From Thalassobius sp050633445 (GTDB lineage Bacteria > Pseudomonadota > Alphaproteobacteria > Rhodobacterales > Rhodobacteraceae), in NCBI GenBank assembly GCA_050633445.1, contig JBOEGN010000025.1, positions 1 to 43,208 of the forward strand: a stretch of 43,208 nt of DNA, written 5' to 3'. Position numbers and translations under genes: made by a program. This document shows positions 32,878 to 41,282 of the stretch, piece after piece. The notes below the pieces were generated by a model. It was not told the origin of the DNA. It did no database searches and was given only the letters and a program-made list of their open reading frames with translations. Every line of letters starts with the position of its first letter. Within the stretch, counting starts at the first letter, position 1.

Positions 32878-33969
32878 TCAACCCTCCTCATGAAAGACTG
32901 AGACCGCCTCGGGATCAATGCCAAGTCGTACGTTGTCGCCGACCGAAGGTATGGAGGCGCGGGCGAAACCACTGGGCAGCAAAGCGTCCACCAGGACATC
33001 ATTGCCACCTTCCAGGCGCACGACCGTCCGCATACCCAGCCCGTAATAGATGTGTTCGACCACGCTGCCGGTCAGCACATTGTCCGCTGCGGTGTCCGAG
33101 TTTGACAGGAAATACAGCTTCTCGGGGCGTAGCCCGACCTTGATCGGCATCTGAGCGGGCGGCAGGTCCTTTCCAACAGCCGTCAGGCGCTGGCCAGAGG
33201 CTTCAAGCACGGATGTCGTGCCGTCCTTGGACAGGGTTTTTGCCGACAGGAAATTCGTCGTCCCGATAAAGTTGGCGACATAGGTCGAGTTCGGGTGTTC
33301 GTACAGATCTTGCGGGGTGCCGTCCTGAGCGATCATGCCCTTGTCCATCACGACAACGCGGTCAGACATGACCAAAGCCTCGGTCTGGTCATGGGTCACC
33401 ATGATAAAGGTGATCCCGATCTTGTCGTGCAGGTGCTTGAGTTCCACCTGCATTTGTTCACGCAGGTTTGCGTCCAGCGCCGAGAGCGGTTCGTCCAGCA
33501 ACAGAACTTTGGGGTGCCGCACGATCGCGCGTGCCAGGGCAACCCGTTGCTGCTGCCCGCCAGACAGTTGGTTGGGGCGTTTCTCGATCTTGTCAGGCAG
33601 GCCCACCAGATCCAGCGCGTCCAGCGCCATGCGGCGTGCCTCGGTTTTGCCGACCCCTTTCAAATTCAGGCCATAGGCAATGTTCTGTCCGATGGTCATA
33701 TGCGGGAACAGCGCGTAATCCTGGAACATCATGTTCACGTCGCGCTTCTGCGGGGGCAGATAGGTGACATCCTGACCAGACAGCTGGATCGTGCCCGAAG
33801 TCGGTGTTTCAAAACCGCCGATCATCCGCAAAAGGGTGGATTTCCCGCAACCGGACGGTCCCAAGAGGGTCAGAAACTCGCCCTCTTTGATCTTCAGGTC
33901 CACATGATCAACACCCACCACTGGCCCATAGTGTTTGCTGATATTCGTTAGTTCAATAACTGATGGCAT
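32878..33969 (-). CDS. ABC transporter ATP-binding protein, PotA-like
   Basis: A 363-residue importer ATPase: Walker A GPSGCGKST, Q-loop MMFQDYALFPHM, signature LSGGQQQRVALARA, Walker B VLLLDEPLSALD, switch H in VTHDQTEA, and a C-terminal TOBE-like domain (LRPEKL). The ATG at 33969 (MPSVIELTN) is preferred over one at 34032 that would overlap the binding-protein stop. Drives uptake together with the two permeases. Confidence 0.92.
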   Translation of the reverse strand: MPSVIELTNISKHYGPVVGVDHVDLKIKEGEFLTLLGPSGCGKSTLLRMIGGFETPTSGTIQLSGQDVTYLPPQKRDVNMMFQDYALFPHMTIGQNIAYGLNLKGVGKTEARRMALDALDLVGLPDKIEKRPNQLSGGQQQRVALARAIVRHPKVLLLDEPLSALDANLREQMQVELKHLHDKIGITFIMVTHDQTEALVMSDRVVVMDKGMIAQDGTPQDLYEHPNSTYVANFIGTTNFLSAKTLSKDGTTSVLEASGQRLTAVGKDLPPAQMPIKVGLRPEKLYFLSNSDTAADNVLTGSVVEHIYYGLGMRTVVRLEGGNDVLVDALLPSGFARASIPSVGDNVRLGIDPEAVSVFHEEG

Positions 33970-34041
33970 GGTGTGGTTCGCTTTCAGAGAAAAAGAACCC
34001 CACACACCGCAGACCGGCATGTGGGGCGGCATTCGCGTGCC

Positions 34042-35079
34042 TTATTGAGCCTTCACAGCGTTCCAAGTGTTGGTGTAAGCCTCGAGCCGCTCGCCCAGGG
34101 GTGCCCACAGTTGCAGGCTGTCCAGGTAATCGGGATCGTCCTGGTGCAGGGTCGAGAACTGCTCGGCCGGCATACAGGCTTTGGCGGCCACCGGGTTGGC
34201 AACGGAATATCCGTTCACGTTGGCGACACCACATTGCCCCTCTTCGGACAGCAGCAGGTTCAGCAGCTTATAGGCGCAATCGGTGTTTGGCGTGCCTTTG
34301 ACCAGCATCCAGCTGTCCATCCAGCCTTCGGCACCTTCGGTCGGCAAGAATTCGGCCACTTCGATACCCTCTTCGGCCAATAGGCTCGACTGATAGCCGC
34401 CCCAGGTGTTCGAGACCCAGACCTCTCCGCCCGCATAGAGATCGACCAGCTCGCCTGCCGTAGCCCAGTATTTGCGGACCATCGGCTTCAGCTTGACCAT
34501 ATGGTCCCGCGTTGCGGCCAGTTGGTCATCGTTCAGATTGTAGATGTCCATATCGCCGTTCAGACGCGCCCCGACATAAAGCGAGGATTTATCATCCCAA
34601 AGCGAGATTTTCCCGGCCAGTTCGGGCTTGAATACATCCGCCAGCGACACCGGAGGCGTCTCGAACTTGTCCACGCGGTACATGAAGGGGATCGAGCCCC
34701 AAGTATATGGCATCCCGTAATATTCTCCGTCACGCTGGATGCCTTCCAGCTTCAGGAACTTTTCATAGATGTTGTTCCATTCGGCGATCTTGCTCGGGTC
34801 CAGCGGCTCGACAAAACCGGCGTCGATCATCAGCCCGGTCGTATCAATCGAGGGGGTGATCAGATCATAGATTCCGCCCCCCGCCGCCAGTTTCGGCGCA
34901 AAGTCATCGTTCGAGCCGACATAGGTGGCGTTCACCTTGCATTCGCTGGTCTCTTCAAAGGCCTTGATAAAGCTGTCATCCGCATAGCCTTCCCAAGTCA
35001 GAACATTGATTTCACCAGCAATCGCTGCACCGGGGATGGCGGCGATTGCAAAGGCACTGATCCAGTGTTTGAGTTTCAT
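34042..35079 (-). CDS. Periplasmic substrate-binding protein, PotD/spermidine-putrescine type
   Basis: A 345-residue protein with a signal peptide (MKLKHWISAFAIAAIPGAAIAG) and the PotD-like opening NVLTWEGYADDSF, the GGGIYDLITPS segment and the GMPYTWGS hinge. Acidic and aromatic residues around WGGYQSSL fit binding of a cationic amine; the ligand is not known. The ATG at 35079 follows AGGGA; longer frames are rejected because they read through the intergenic inverted repeats. The leader contains the interlocked repeat pair at 35101-35151. Confidence 0.9.
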   Translation of the reverse strand: MKLKHWISAFAIAAIPGAAIAGEINVLTWEGYADDSFIKAFEETSECKVNATYVGSNDDFAPKLAAGGGIYDLITPSIDTTGLMIDAGFVEPLDPSKIAEWNNIYEKFLKLEGIQRDGEYYGMPYTWGSIPFMYRVDKFETPPVSLADVFKPELAGKISLWDDKSSLYVGARLNGDMDIYNLNDDQLAATRDHMVKLKPMVRKYWATAGELVDLYAGGEVWVSNTWGGYQSSLLAEEGIEVAEFLPTEGAEGWMDSWMLVKGTPNTDCAYKLLNLLLSEEGQCGVANVNGYSVANPVAAKACMPAEQFSTLHQDDPDYLDSLQLWAPLGERLEAYTNTWNAVKAQ

Positions 35080-35100
35080 GATTTTGTTCCCTGTTTTTTT

Positions 35101-35151
35101 CCGATGCGTTTTAAGGCGCAGCAGGTCGCATCGGTTATAAGCCTGCTGCGC
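35101..35151 (-). ncRNA. Interlocked inverted repeats, possible RNA pseudoknot or switch in the binding-protein leader
   Basis: On the transcribed (minus) strand the order is A (GCGCAGCAGG, 35151-35142), B (CCGATGCG, 35134-35127), A' (CCTGCTGCGC, 35125-35116), B' (CGCATCGG, 35108-35101). A pairs with A' over 10 bp and B with B' over 8 bp, both perfect. Connecting loops are 7, 1 and 7 bases. This is the topology of an H-type pseudoknot, or of two mutually exclusive hairpins. No U tract follows, so it is not a simple terminator. It begins 21 bases before the start codon of the binding protein, within an operon. Confidence 0.55.
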
Positions 35152-35161
35152 ACCGGTCGGT

Positions 35162-36643
35162 TTAGGGGACGCAGTGCAGGTAGCGTTCGACATCCCAGTT
35201 GGTGACTTCGCGCAGGAAGCGGGTCCACTCGTCACGTTTATACTCGTCGTAAAGATCGTAGAGACCGCCGGGCATGGCGCTGCGGACCACGTCATCGGTC
35301 TTCAGCGATTCCAGCGCATCATGCAGGTTCAGCGGGATCAGCTTCACGTCGCCGCCTTCCTGCCAGACCGTGGTGACATTCCGATCTTCGGGTTCGCCTG
35401 GGTCCAGCTTGTTGTCGATGCCGTCCTGCATCACCTTCAACAGCGCGCCGCAGAACAGGTGCGGGTTGACCATGCTGTCCACAGCGCGGAATTCGAACCG
35501 GTCAGGCGAGGAGATCCGAATGGTACAGCTGCGGTTTTGCAGGCCCCAGTTTGCCCCAATCGGTGCCCACAGACCGAAGTCATTAAACCGACGATAAGAG
35601 TTCACGGTCGAGGCGCCAAGGGCCGTCAGCGCGTCGATATGTTTCAGCGCGCCCCCCAGAATGTGGTGGCCCAGCTCGGTGGGCAGCCAGCCGCCCTCGG
35701 TGTTTTCAAACTCGTTGACCCCACCCTTGGAGTACATCCAGTTCTCTTCCATGCCGGGCAGCTCACCTTCGACCAGGTGCTGCACCTCGCGGGTGCTGCC
35801 CGTCCAGACCGAGCAGTTGTGGTGACAGCCATTCGCGGCATAGCCCATGAACGGTTTGGCCATGAAACACGCGATCAGACCGTTCTGACGCGCGACCTCG
35901 GCACAGATCTGACGATAGGTCGTCATACGGTCACAGGTGGCCAGCGCATCGTCGAATTGATAGTTCAGCTCGACCTGGCCAGGGGCGTCCTCGCAATCGC
36001 CCTGGATCATGTCCAGACCCATCGCCAGCGCATAGTCCGAGACCTGTTTCCAGATGTCGCGCGCGATTTCAAACTGCCCGATATGATAGGCATAGGCCTT
36101 GGTGATGCCCTCATAGGGCTGGACTTCGCCGTCTTTGGGTTTGAGCCACAGCATTTCAGGCTCCAGCCCGACGCGCAGGGTCAGCCCGTTGTTTTTCTCT
36201 TGGAATTCTTTCTGGAAGCGCTTGAGGTTCCCACGCGTGTCGTATTCGTAATACGCGCCGGGTTTTTCACGATCCTCGAGGCTGTAATACAGCGTGCAGA
36301 ACACCCGCGCGACGCGCTTGTCCCAGGGCAGCTGAACAAAAGTCTCGGGGTCAGGCAGCGCGATGCATTCCATCGCGTTGGCGTCAAATCCGATCAGGTC
36401 GCCTTTGAAGTTCGGAGTGACGTCAGCAACGCCCCCCATCCAGGTCTGAACGCCTTTGCGCGCCTGAGTTTCCCAGTGGCGTGCGGGGGCGGCTTTGCCC
36501 ATGACCCGCCCGGTGATCGAGATATATTGATAGTAGATATAGTCGACACCCAGGTCGTCGATCTTCTTGCGGACGCGCTCGACCAGATCGGCGCGTGCAG
36601 GATCGTCGATATCCTGATGGTAGTTCGTGTTGGTACCAGCCAT
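35162..36643 (-). CDS. Glutamine synthetase-like ligase (gamma-glutamylamide synthetase candidate), copy 1
   Basis: A 493-residue GS-fold protein. Visible landmarks are GLEPEMLW (metal-site glutamates), GDCEDAPGQVELNY (E-x-x-x-G-Q-x-E), the GCHHNCSVW segment (family H in G-x-H-x-H), and NRSCTIRISSPDRFEFRAVD for the nucleotide/substrate arginines, followed by the latch-like NPH segment. The sequence differs from ordinary nitrogen-assimilating GS and sits with a P450 and a polyamine-type transporter, so ligation of glutamate to an imported or P450-derived amine is the favoured role, as with PuuA or gamma-glutamylmethylamide synthetase. It is followed by the pseudoknot-like element. Confidence 0.85.
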   Translation of the reverse strand: MAGTNTNYHQDIDDPARADLVERVRKKIDDLGVDYIYYQYISITGRVMGKAAPARHWETQARKGVQTWMGGVADVTPNFKGDLIGFDANAMECIALPDPETFVQLPWDKRVARVFCTLYYSLEDREKPGAYYEYDTRGNLKRFQKEFQEKNNGLTLRVGLEPEMLWLKPKDGEVQPYEGITKAYAYHIGQFEIARDIWKQVSDYALAMGLDMIQGDCEDAPGQVELNYQFDDALATCDRMTTYRQICAEVARQNGLIACFMAKPFMGYAANGCHHNCSVWTGSTREVQHLVEGELPGMEENWMYSKGGVNEFENTEGGWLPTELGHHILGGALKHIDALTALGASTVNSYRRFNDFGLWAPIGANWGLQNRSCTIRISSPDRFEFRAVDSMVNPHLFCGALLKVMQDGIDNKLDPGEPEDRNVTTVWQEGGDVKLIPLNLHDALESLKTDDVVRSAMPGGLYDLYDEYKRDEWTRFLREVTNWDVERYLHCVP

Positions 36644-36686
36644 TGTTTATTCCCTGTCGTTGGTGGTCTTTGGTATGATTGTGAAG

Positions 36687-38009
36687 TCAGGCTTCGAGGT
36701 ATCGGCGCCGTTCGTCATCCGAGACAGCCTTGCGCAAGGCCGCGTCTTCTGCGCGGCAGGCATTGACAAAATTGTCGACGAAAGCTTCTCCGAACAGACG
36801 GCGCCCGGCGGTGCCTTGGTCCAGCCAGTCCGCCGCCTCGGCCAGGTCACGGGGGAAGCGTTGGCTGCCCGGTGGGATGTCATCAGGTCCGGCGGCTTGC
36901 GCGGCAGGCTGATGCGGCAGATCACGCGCGATCCCGTCCAGCCCTGCGGCCAGCATCAGCGCCATCGTCAGATAGGTGTTGCAATCGGCAGGCGGCGAGC
37001 GGAACTCCAACCGGGCATGTTCACCAGCCGAGGGCACCGAGCGCACCGAGGTCGTAAATGTATGGTCCTGCCAGGTCACCGCTTTGGGTGCCCATGTGCC
37101 GGGCGCCAGCCTGCGGTACCCATTCACCGAGCTGGTGCACAGCGCATAGCATTCGGGCACCACATCCATCATGCCCGCGATAAAGCTACGTGCCAGCGGA
37201 CTGGTTTTCCCGTCAGGAGAGGCGAATTTATTCTTGCCCGTCGCATGATCATGCAACGACAGCGACAGGTGCCCACCCAGGCCCGGATACCCCGCGCCCA
37301 TAAAGGGCATAAAACTGGCCGTCAGCCCCCGGCGACGGGCAAACGACCGCACCGCCATCCGCAGGAACGAGGCATCGTCCGCAGCTTTCAGGCCCGTTTC
37401 AGCCCCCAGTGTCGCCTCCAGACAGCCCGGTCCCAATTCCACGCACAGGCCGAACAGATTGATGCCGTAGCCCAAGATTTCCGCCTCCATTTCGGCGATC
37501 AGCTGAGCGTGTGTCGCCGCCGTGGTGCCCGACCAACACTTATTGTCGGGCGCGACTTGCTTTAGGTCTCGAAAACCTGCCTCGCGCACCGAGGCGTCGG
37601 ATTCGTCCAGCAGGATGAGCTCGAATTCAAAGGCTCCCTTGACCGAGAACCCCATGCTTTCGGCCCGCTGCAACTGACGGCGCAGTACCTGACGCGGCAT
37701 CAGCTCCTTGGCCTCGCCATCCATCTCGGCGATGATTGCAACCCCGCCAGGCTCGGCCGGATAGGGCCGGATGCTGGAGACATCGATCACCTGCGACGGC
37801 GTGCCAAAGCTGGTGCCGGCGAACAATTCATCGCCGCTATCCCAATAGGCTAAGGTATTGGAAAAACGAGGATCCTTGGCCCATTCCAGAAACTGTTCCT
37901 TGCGCAGCCGGCGTTCCCGAAAAATCGAGGCCGCATCGAATTGTCCAACATGGATGACGTCGGCCTTGTGCTGATCCAGCGCGGCCTTGATCTCGGTGAT
38001 ATCGGTCAT
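36687..38009 (-). CDS. Glutamine synthetase-like ligase, copy 2
   Basis: A 440-residue GS-fold protein, clearly different from copy 1: FEFELILLD at the first metal site, LGPGCLEATLG at the second, GGHLSLSLHD around the H-x-H site, and HARLEFRSPPADCNTYLTMAL near the C-terminus. It lacks the usual N-R-S/A triad and reads TTSVRSVPSAGEH instead, hinting at a changed substrate. It overlaps the P450 gene (ATGA at 38009-38006), so ligase and oxygenase are translationally coupled. Gamma-glutamylation of an amine or amino acid is inferred. Confidence 0.82.
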   Translation of the reverse strand: MTDITEIKAALDQHKADVIHVGQFDAASIFRERRLRKEQFLEWAKDPRFSNTLAYWDSGDELFAGTSFGTPSQVIDVSSIRPYPAEPGGVAIIAEMDGEAKELMPRQVLRRQLQRAESMGFSVKGAFEFELILLDESDASVREAGFRDLKQVAPDNKCWSGTTAATHAQLIAEMEAEILGYGINLFGLCVELGPGCLEATLGAETGLKAADDASFLRMAVRSFARRRGLTASFMPFMGAGYPGLGGHLSLSLHDHATGKNKFASPDGKTSPLARSFIAGMMDVVPECYALCTSSVNGYRRLAPGTWAPKAVTWQDHTFTTSVRSVPSAGEHARLEFRSPPADCNTYLTMALMLAAGLDGIARDLPHQPAAQAAGPDDIPPGSQRFPRDLAEAADWLDQGTAGRRLFGEAFVDNFVNACRAEDAALRKAVSDDERRRYLEA

Positions 38010-39199
38010 TTTGCAGCCTTGTCGAATTTGATCGGCAGCGTCAGCGGGCCGGTGTTGCCGCTGTCAGGCAGCCAGTCGGCCTCGCCGTTCATGCGTGGAT
38101 TGATCAGGCGTTGCGACAACAGTTTCAGTGCCTCGGTCATGTCCCCGCGCGCAATCGGAGAGCCGATGCAATGGTGCTTGCCCCCTCCGAAACCAAAATG
38201 AGGTTTGCGCCTTTTGGTGATGTCGAAACCTTCCTCGAAATGCTCGGGGTCCGTGCCCGCTGAGGCCGAGAACAGGTGAACCGTTGTGCCTTTTTCGATC
38301 TTCACGCCGCGATATTCGAAATCCTCGGCGGCCTCACGCGTGACCCATGTGGTGGTCGGACGGGTTCGCATGACCTCTTCGACGGCTGCGCGGCCAAGAT
38401 CGGGGTTTTCGCCCAGCAATTTCCACTGATCGGGGTGTTCGATAAACGTGGCCATCGCCAATCCGATTTGGTTGCGAGTGGTGTCCACGCCGCCAAAAAT
38501 CGTCAGGACGATCATGTCATAGAGTTCCTGCTCGGAGAGCTGTCCCCCTGCGCCACTGGTCGAGATCAGGTTGCCGACGAAATCATCGCTAGGATTGGCG
38601 CGGCGTTCTTCCACCAGCGCTCGGGCGTGGTTCAAAAGCTTCGTCGCGGCGGCGTCTACGCGGGCTTCGTCGCGCTTATAATTCACCCCCAGCGCATAGC
38701 CCATCTCGACCGCCAGGTCGGCCATTTCACGCCAGTTTTCGTCAGACAGGCCGATCAATTGACAGACGACGCGGGTGGCATAGGGCTCGGCGAAATCGCG
38801 CATGAATTCGCATTCGCCGCGGTCCTCGAATTTCAAGATCAGCTCATCGGCCAGGGCTTGGAAACTGGGAAGCAGCGATTTCACAAGCTTCGGCGCAAAG
38901 GCGGGCTGACCCAATCGGCGCAGACGAGCGTGGTCTTCGCCCTCCTTGTTCAGCATGATCCGTTTCCACCATTGAGCCCAGACACCATGGGCATCGTTGT
39001 GGTCGGGCCACTTGTACGATCCCTGGCGCAACGAGGGGCTCATCACCAGATCCTTGACCGCGTCATAGCGCAGAATTGCGATGCCATAGGGGGTGCGAGC
39101 ATACCAGTTGCGGCTGCGCGCATCCGCAACTTCCTTCGATCTAAGGGAGAATGAGGGGTTCGCCAAATCCAAGAATGGGTCGTCAATTATTTCGTCCAA
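38006..39199 (-). CDS. Cytochrome P450 monooxygenase
   Basis: A ~397-residue bacterial class I P450. The haem loop is FGFGGGKHHCIG with ligand Cys near residue 344; the I helix has FGGVDTTRNQ (acid-threonine pair), and EEVMR supplies the ExxR motif. The start is uncertain: a TTG at 39199 (LDEIIDDPFL) has GAGGTG seven bases upstream and gives the usual family length, while an ATG at 39277 gives ~423 residues but no ribosome site. First gene of the eleven-gene operon, divergent from the Lrp gene. Electrons should come from the ferredoxin at 28661 and reductase at 39850. P450/ferredoxin/reductase sets with a GS-like gene are known for morpholine/piperidine/pyrrolidine breakdown in mycobacteria (from memory). 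Confidence 0.9.
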   Translation of the reverse strand: MDEIIDDPFLDLANPSFSLRSKEVADARSRNWYARTPYGIAILRYDAVKDLVMSPSLRQGSYKWPDHNDAHGVWAQWWKRIMLNKEGEDHARLRRLGQPAFAPKLVKSLLPSFQALADELILKFEDRGECEFMRDFAEPYATRVVCQLIGLSDENWREMADLAVEMGYALGVNYKRDEARVDAAATKLLNHARALVEERRANPSDDFVGNLISTSGAGGQLSEQELYDMIVLTIFGGVDTTRNQIGLAMATFIEHPDQWKLLGENPDLGRAAVEEVMRTRPTTTWVTREAAEDFEYRGVKIEKGTTVHLFSASAGTDPEHFEEGFDITKRRKPHFGFGGGKHHCIGSPIARGDMTEALKLLSQRLINPRMNGEADWLPDSGNTGPLTLPIKFDKAAK

Positions 39200-39329
39200 T
39201 TTCGCACACCTCGAATATCGTTCTTGTTTTTTTACATAAAGCCGACTTTGCTTCGTCGCTTCACTGGACTCGATCATGCGATTATGCGAGAATCCTTTCA
39301 AACGAAGAAAGTTCGGACCGTAGGAGGGG
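39200..39329. promoter_or_regulatory. Divergent promoter region between P450 operon and Lrp gene
   Basis: About 130 bp between the proposed P450 start and the Lrp/AsnC start. It is AT-rich, with a run of T at 39225-39232. Lrp-type regulators normally act on their adjacent divergent promoter, so control of both units from here is expected. I cannot define the operator from a single sequence. Confidence 0.5.
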
Positions 39330-39332
39330 ATG

Positions 39333-39803
39333 ATGGAACTTGACCAAACAGACTTCAGGATAATTGATCTTTTGCAGAAAGATGCGCGATTGATGAACAA
39401 GCAAGTCGCGGCTGAGGTCGGGCTGGCCGCGTCTTCTTGCCATGAAAGAATCAAACGGTTGTGGGCGATGGGGGTGTTCAAGGAATCACGTACAATCGTT
39501 GATCCCTCAAAGCTTGGCTTCAATCTGTCGGTGGTCGTAAAGGCGAAGATCACCAAGCAAGGTCAGGTGAATATCGATTCACTCATGGACCGATTGATGG
39601 CCACACCAGAGATCCAGCATGTTCTTCTGGTGACAGGTCACTACGGGCTCGTCATTTTGCTGATCGTCCGAGATATGAACCATCTCAAGGACGTCGCACG
39701 GCGCGCATTTAGCGATACCGATGACATCTCGGATTACGAAACAGCCATTACATACGAGACACGCAGCGACCTAAGTGTCCCGCTGCCGATCGCAGACACG
39801 TGA
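39333..39803 (+). CDS. Lrp/AsnC-family transcription regulator
   Basis: A ~156-residue regulator: N-terminal winged helix-turn-helix (DQTDFRIIDLLQKDARLMNK, then EVGLAASSCHERIKRL) and a C-terminal RAM ligand domain (VLLVTGHYGLVILLIV...). AGGAGG at 39322-39327 serves ATG 39333 better than ATG 39330. Lrp/AsnC proteins commonly sense amino acids; here the effector is probably the amine substrate or a product amino acid. Divergent from the P450 operon and upstream of the reductase gene. Confidence 0.9.
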   Translation: MELDQTDFRIIDLLQKDARLMNKQVAAEVGLAASSCHERIKRLWAMGVFKESRTIVDPSKLGFNLSVVVKAKITKQGQVNIDSLMDRLMATPEIQHVLLVTGHYGLVILLIVRDMNHLKDVARRAFSDTDDISDYETAITYETRSDLSVPLPIADT

Positions 39804-39849
39804 TGCACGGCGCCCGTTTGCCGAGAAACAACCGAATGTGGGGGAAAAT

Positions 39850-41088
39850 ATGTCGAAAACTCTGATTATTGGTGCAGGTCATGGTGGCGTGCAATTGGCC
39901 GCAAGCTTGCGAAAGCATGGGGACGAAGGACAAATTACGTTGGTTTCGAACGAAGCCGATATTCCATATCACAAACCGCCTTTGTCCAAATCATTCATGC
40001 AGTCGCCCGAAGAAGCGCTTCAGCCGTTGCGTGCGGAGGCTTTCTACGAGGCGCACAGGATTTCTTTGATGCTTGGACGCCAAGCGGTCGGGATCGACAG
40101 CCAAAGAAAACTGGTGACATTCAATGACGGGGGAGATGAAACATACGACAACTTGGTGTTGGCTACAGGTACCAGGGCACGCCAGTTGACATGTCCGGGC
40201 CACGATCTTGATGGCGTTTTCTCGATAAGGACGGCGACGGATGCACGAGACCTGCGCGAACAGATCACTGACCCCAAAGATGTCGTGATCATCGGGGGCG
40301 GCTTTATAGGTCTCGAAGGCGCTGCAATGTTGGCAAAGCTTGGTCATCGGGTGACGGTTCTGGAAGTTGGACCCAGATTGTTAGGGCGCGCTGTTTGTAG
40401 CGAAGCCGCCGAGGCCGTTGCATCAGAACTGAAGGAGTTGGGGGTTCATGTCCTAAACGACGTCGGTGTTGATTGTTTGAAAGGTGAGGATGGCAAAGTC
40501 TGTTCGGTCGTGACCAGCGAAGGGGATGAACTGCGCGCGCAGCTGGTTATTGTGGGGATTGGTGCAATCCCTCAAACAGCGCTCGCGGAAAAAGCTGGTT
40601 TGGAGATCGAGAACGGCATCAAGGTTGACGGGAACATGTGTAGCTCTGAGGCTTCCATTTTTGCTATCGGAGATTGCGTTAGCTATCCTCAGGCGCATCT
40701 GCAAACTCGATTTAGATTGGAGTCGGTACAAAACGCCGTCGAACAGGCTGACCACCTGGCGCTTTTCTTGACCAACCAGACAACCGAACCGTATTCGCGT
40801 TTACCCTGGTTCTGGTCAGACATTGGATCCTTGAAATTGCAGATAGCGGGTATGGCCATTGGAGAGACAAAAAGGTTTCCGGTGAAACGCGACGGTAAGC
40901 TGGCTTCTGTATACCATTTCCAGGACGACAAGCTCGTAAGCGTAGAGACGATCAATAGCAGTGGCGAGCATATGTTGGCGCGAAAAATGATCTCAACGGG
41001 TTTCAGCCCTAAGGCTGATTTGGAGGTTTTGTCCCATCTCCCCAATCTAAAGCAGTCATTTTTGAAATCGATGCAGCGGCAAGAATGA
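39850..41088 (+). CDS. FAD-dependent ferredoxin reductase (putidaredoxin reductase type)
   Basis: A 412-residue flavoprotein with FAD-binding LIIGAGHGGVQLAASL at the N-terminus, NAD(P)H-binding VIIGGGFIGLEGAAML in the middle, and IFAIGDCVSY late. The C-terminal half resembles reductases that pass electrons to [2Fe-2S] ferredoxins of P450 systems. The ATG at 39850 is preceded by GGGGGA; a longer frame begins inside the Lrp gene. It lies 46 bp after the Lrp gene and is the missing reductase for the ferredoxin/P450 pair. Confidence 0.9.
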   Translation: MSKTLIIGAGHGGVQLAASLRKHGDEGQITLVSNEADIPYHKPPLSKSFMQSPEEALQPLRAEAFYEAHRISLMLGRQAVGIDSQRKLVTFNDGGDETYDNLVLATGTRARQLTCPGHDLDGVFSIRTATDARDLREQITDPKDVVIIGGGFIGLEGAAMLAKLGHRVTVLEVGPRLLGRAVCSEAAEAVASELKELGVHVLNDVGVDCLKGEDGKVCSVVTSEGDELRAQLVIVGIGAIPQTALAEKAGLEIENGIKVDGNMCSSEASIFAIGDCVSYPQAHLQTRFRLESVQNAVEQADHLALFLTNQTTEPYSRLPWFWSDIGSLKLQIAGMAIGETKRFPVKRDGKLASVYHFQDDKLVSVETINSSGEHMLARKMISTGFSPKADLEVLSHLPNLKQSFLKSMQRQE

Positions 41089-41282
41089 TTGGTCGCTAGA
41101 TTCATAGCCGCTTGCGAGCCGTTCCCCGAACTTTGCAAAGGTCGCTAATTGCGCATTGCTTACCTTGGTACCCGGCGCTGCATGAGGATTTGGATCCGGT
41201 TAGTCTTGAATGGCCGCTTATGACAGTCCGGCGCGAAGCGTTCGCAGGCGCAGCTAGCGGCAGCTCTCAGCCGCCCTACACG
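41089..41282. other. Short intergenic stretch, no gene seen
   Basis: About 190 bp without a convincing frame or terminator. Confidence 0.3.

Noticed and set aside
35101..35151. Simple intrinsic terminator after glutamine synthetase copy 1
   Set aside because: The stems are strong, but on the transcribed strand they are followed by A-rich sequence, not a U tract, and the two stems are interlocked.
35174..36766. Long 530-codon open frame on the plus strand opposite glutamine synthetase copy 1
   Set aside because: It is antisense to a gene with clear GS motifs, has arginine/histidine-rich shadow composition and no ribosome site.
39277..39556. N-terminal extension of the P450 frame
   Set aside because: It overlaps the divergent Lrp gene and adds residues unlike any P450; the start is placed at 39199, or 39277 at most.
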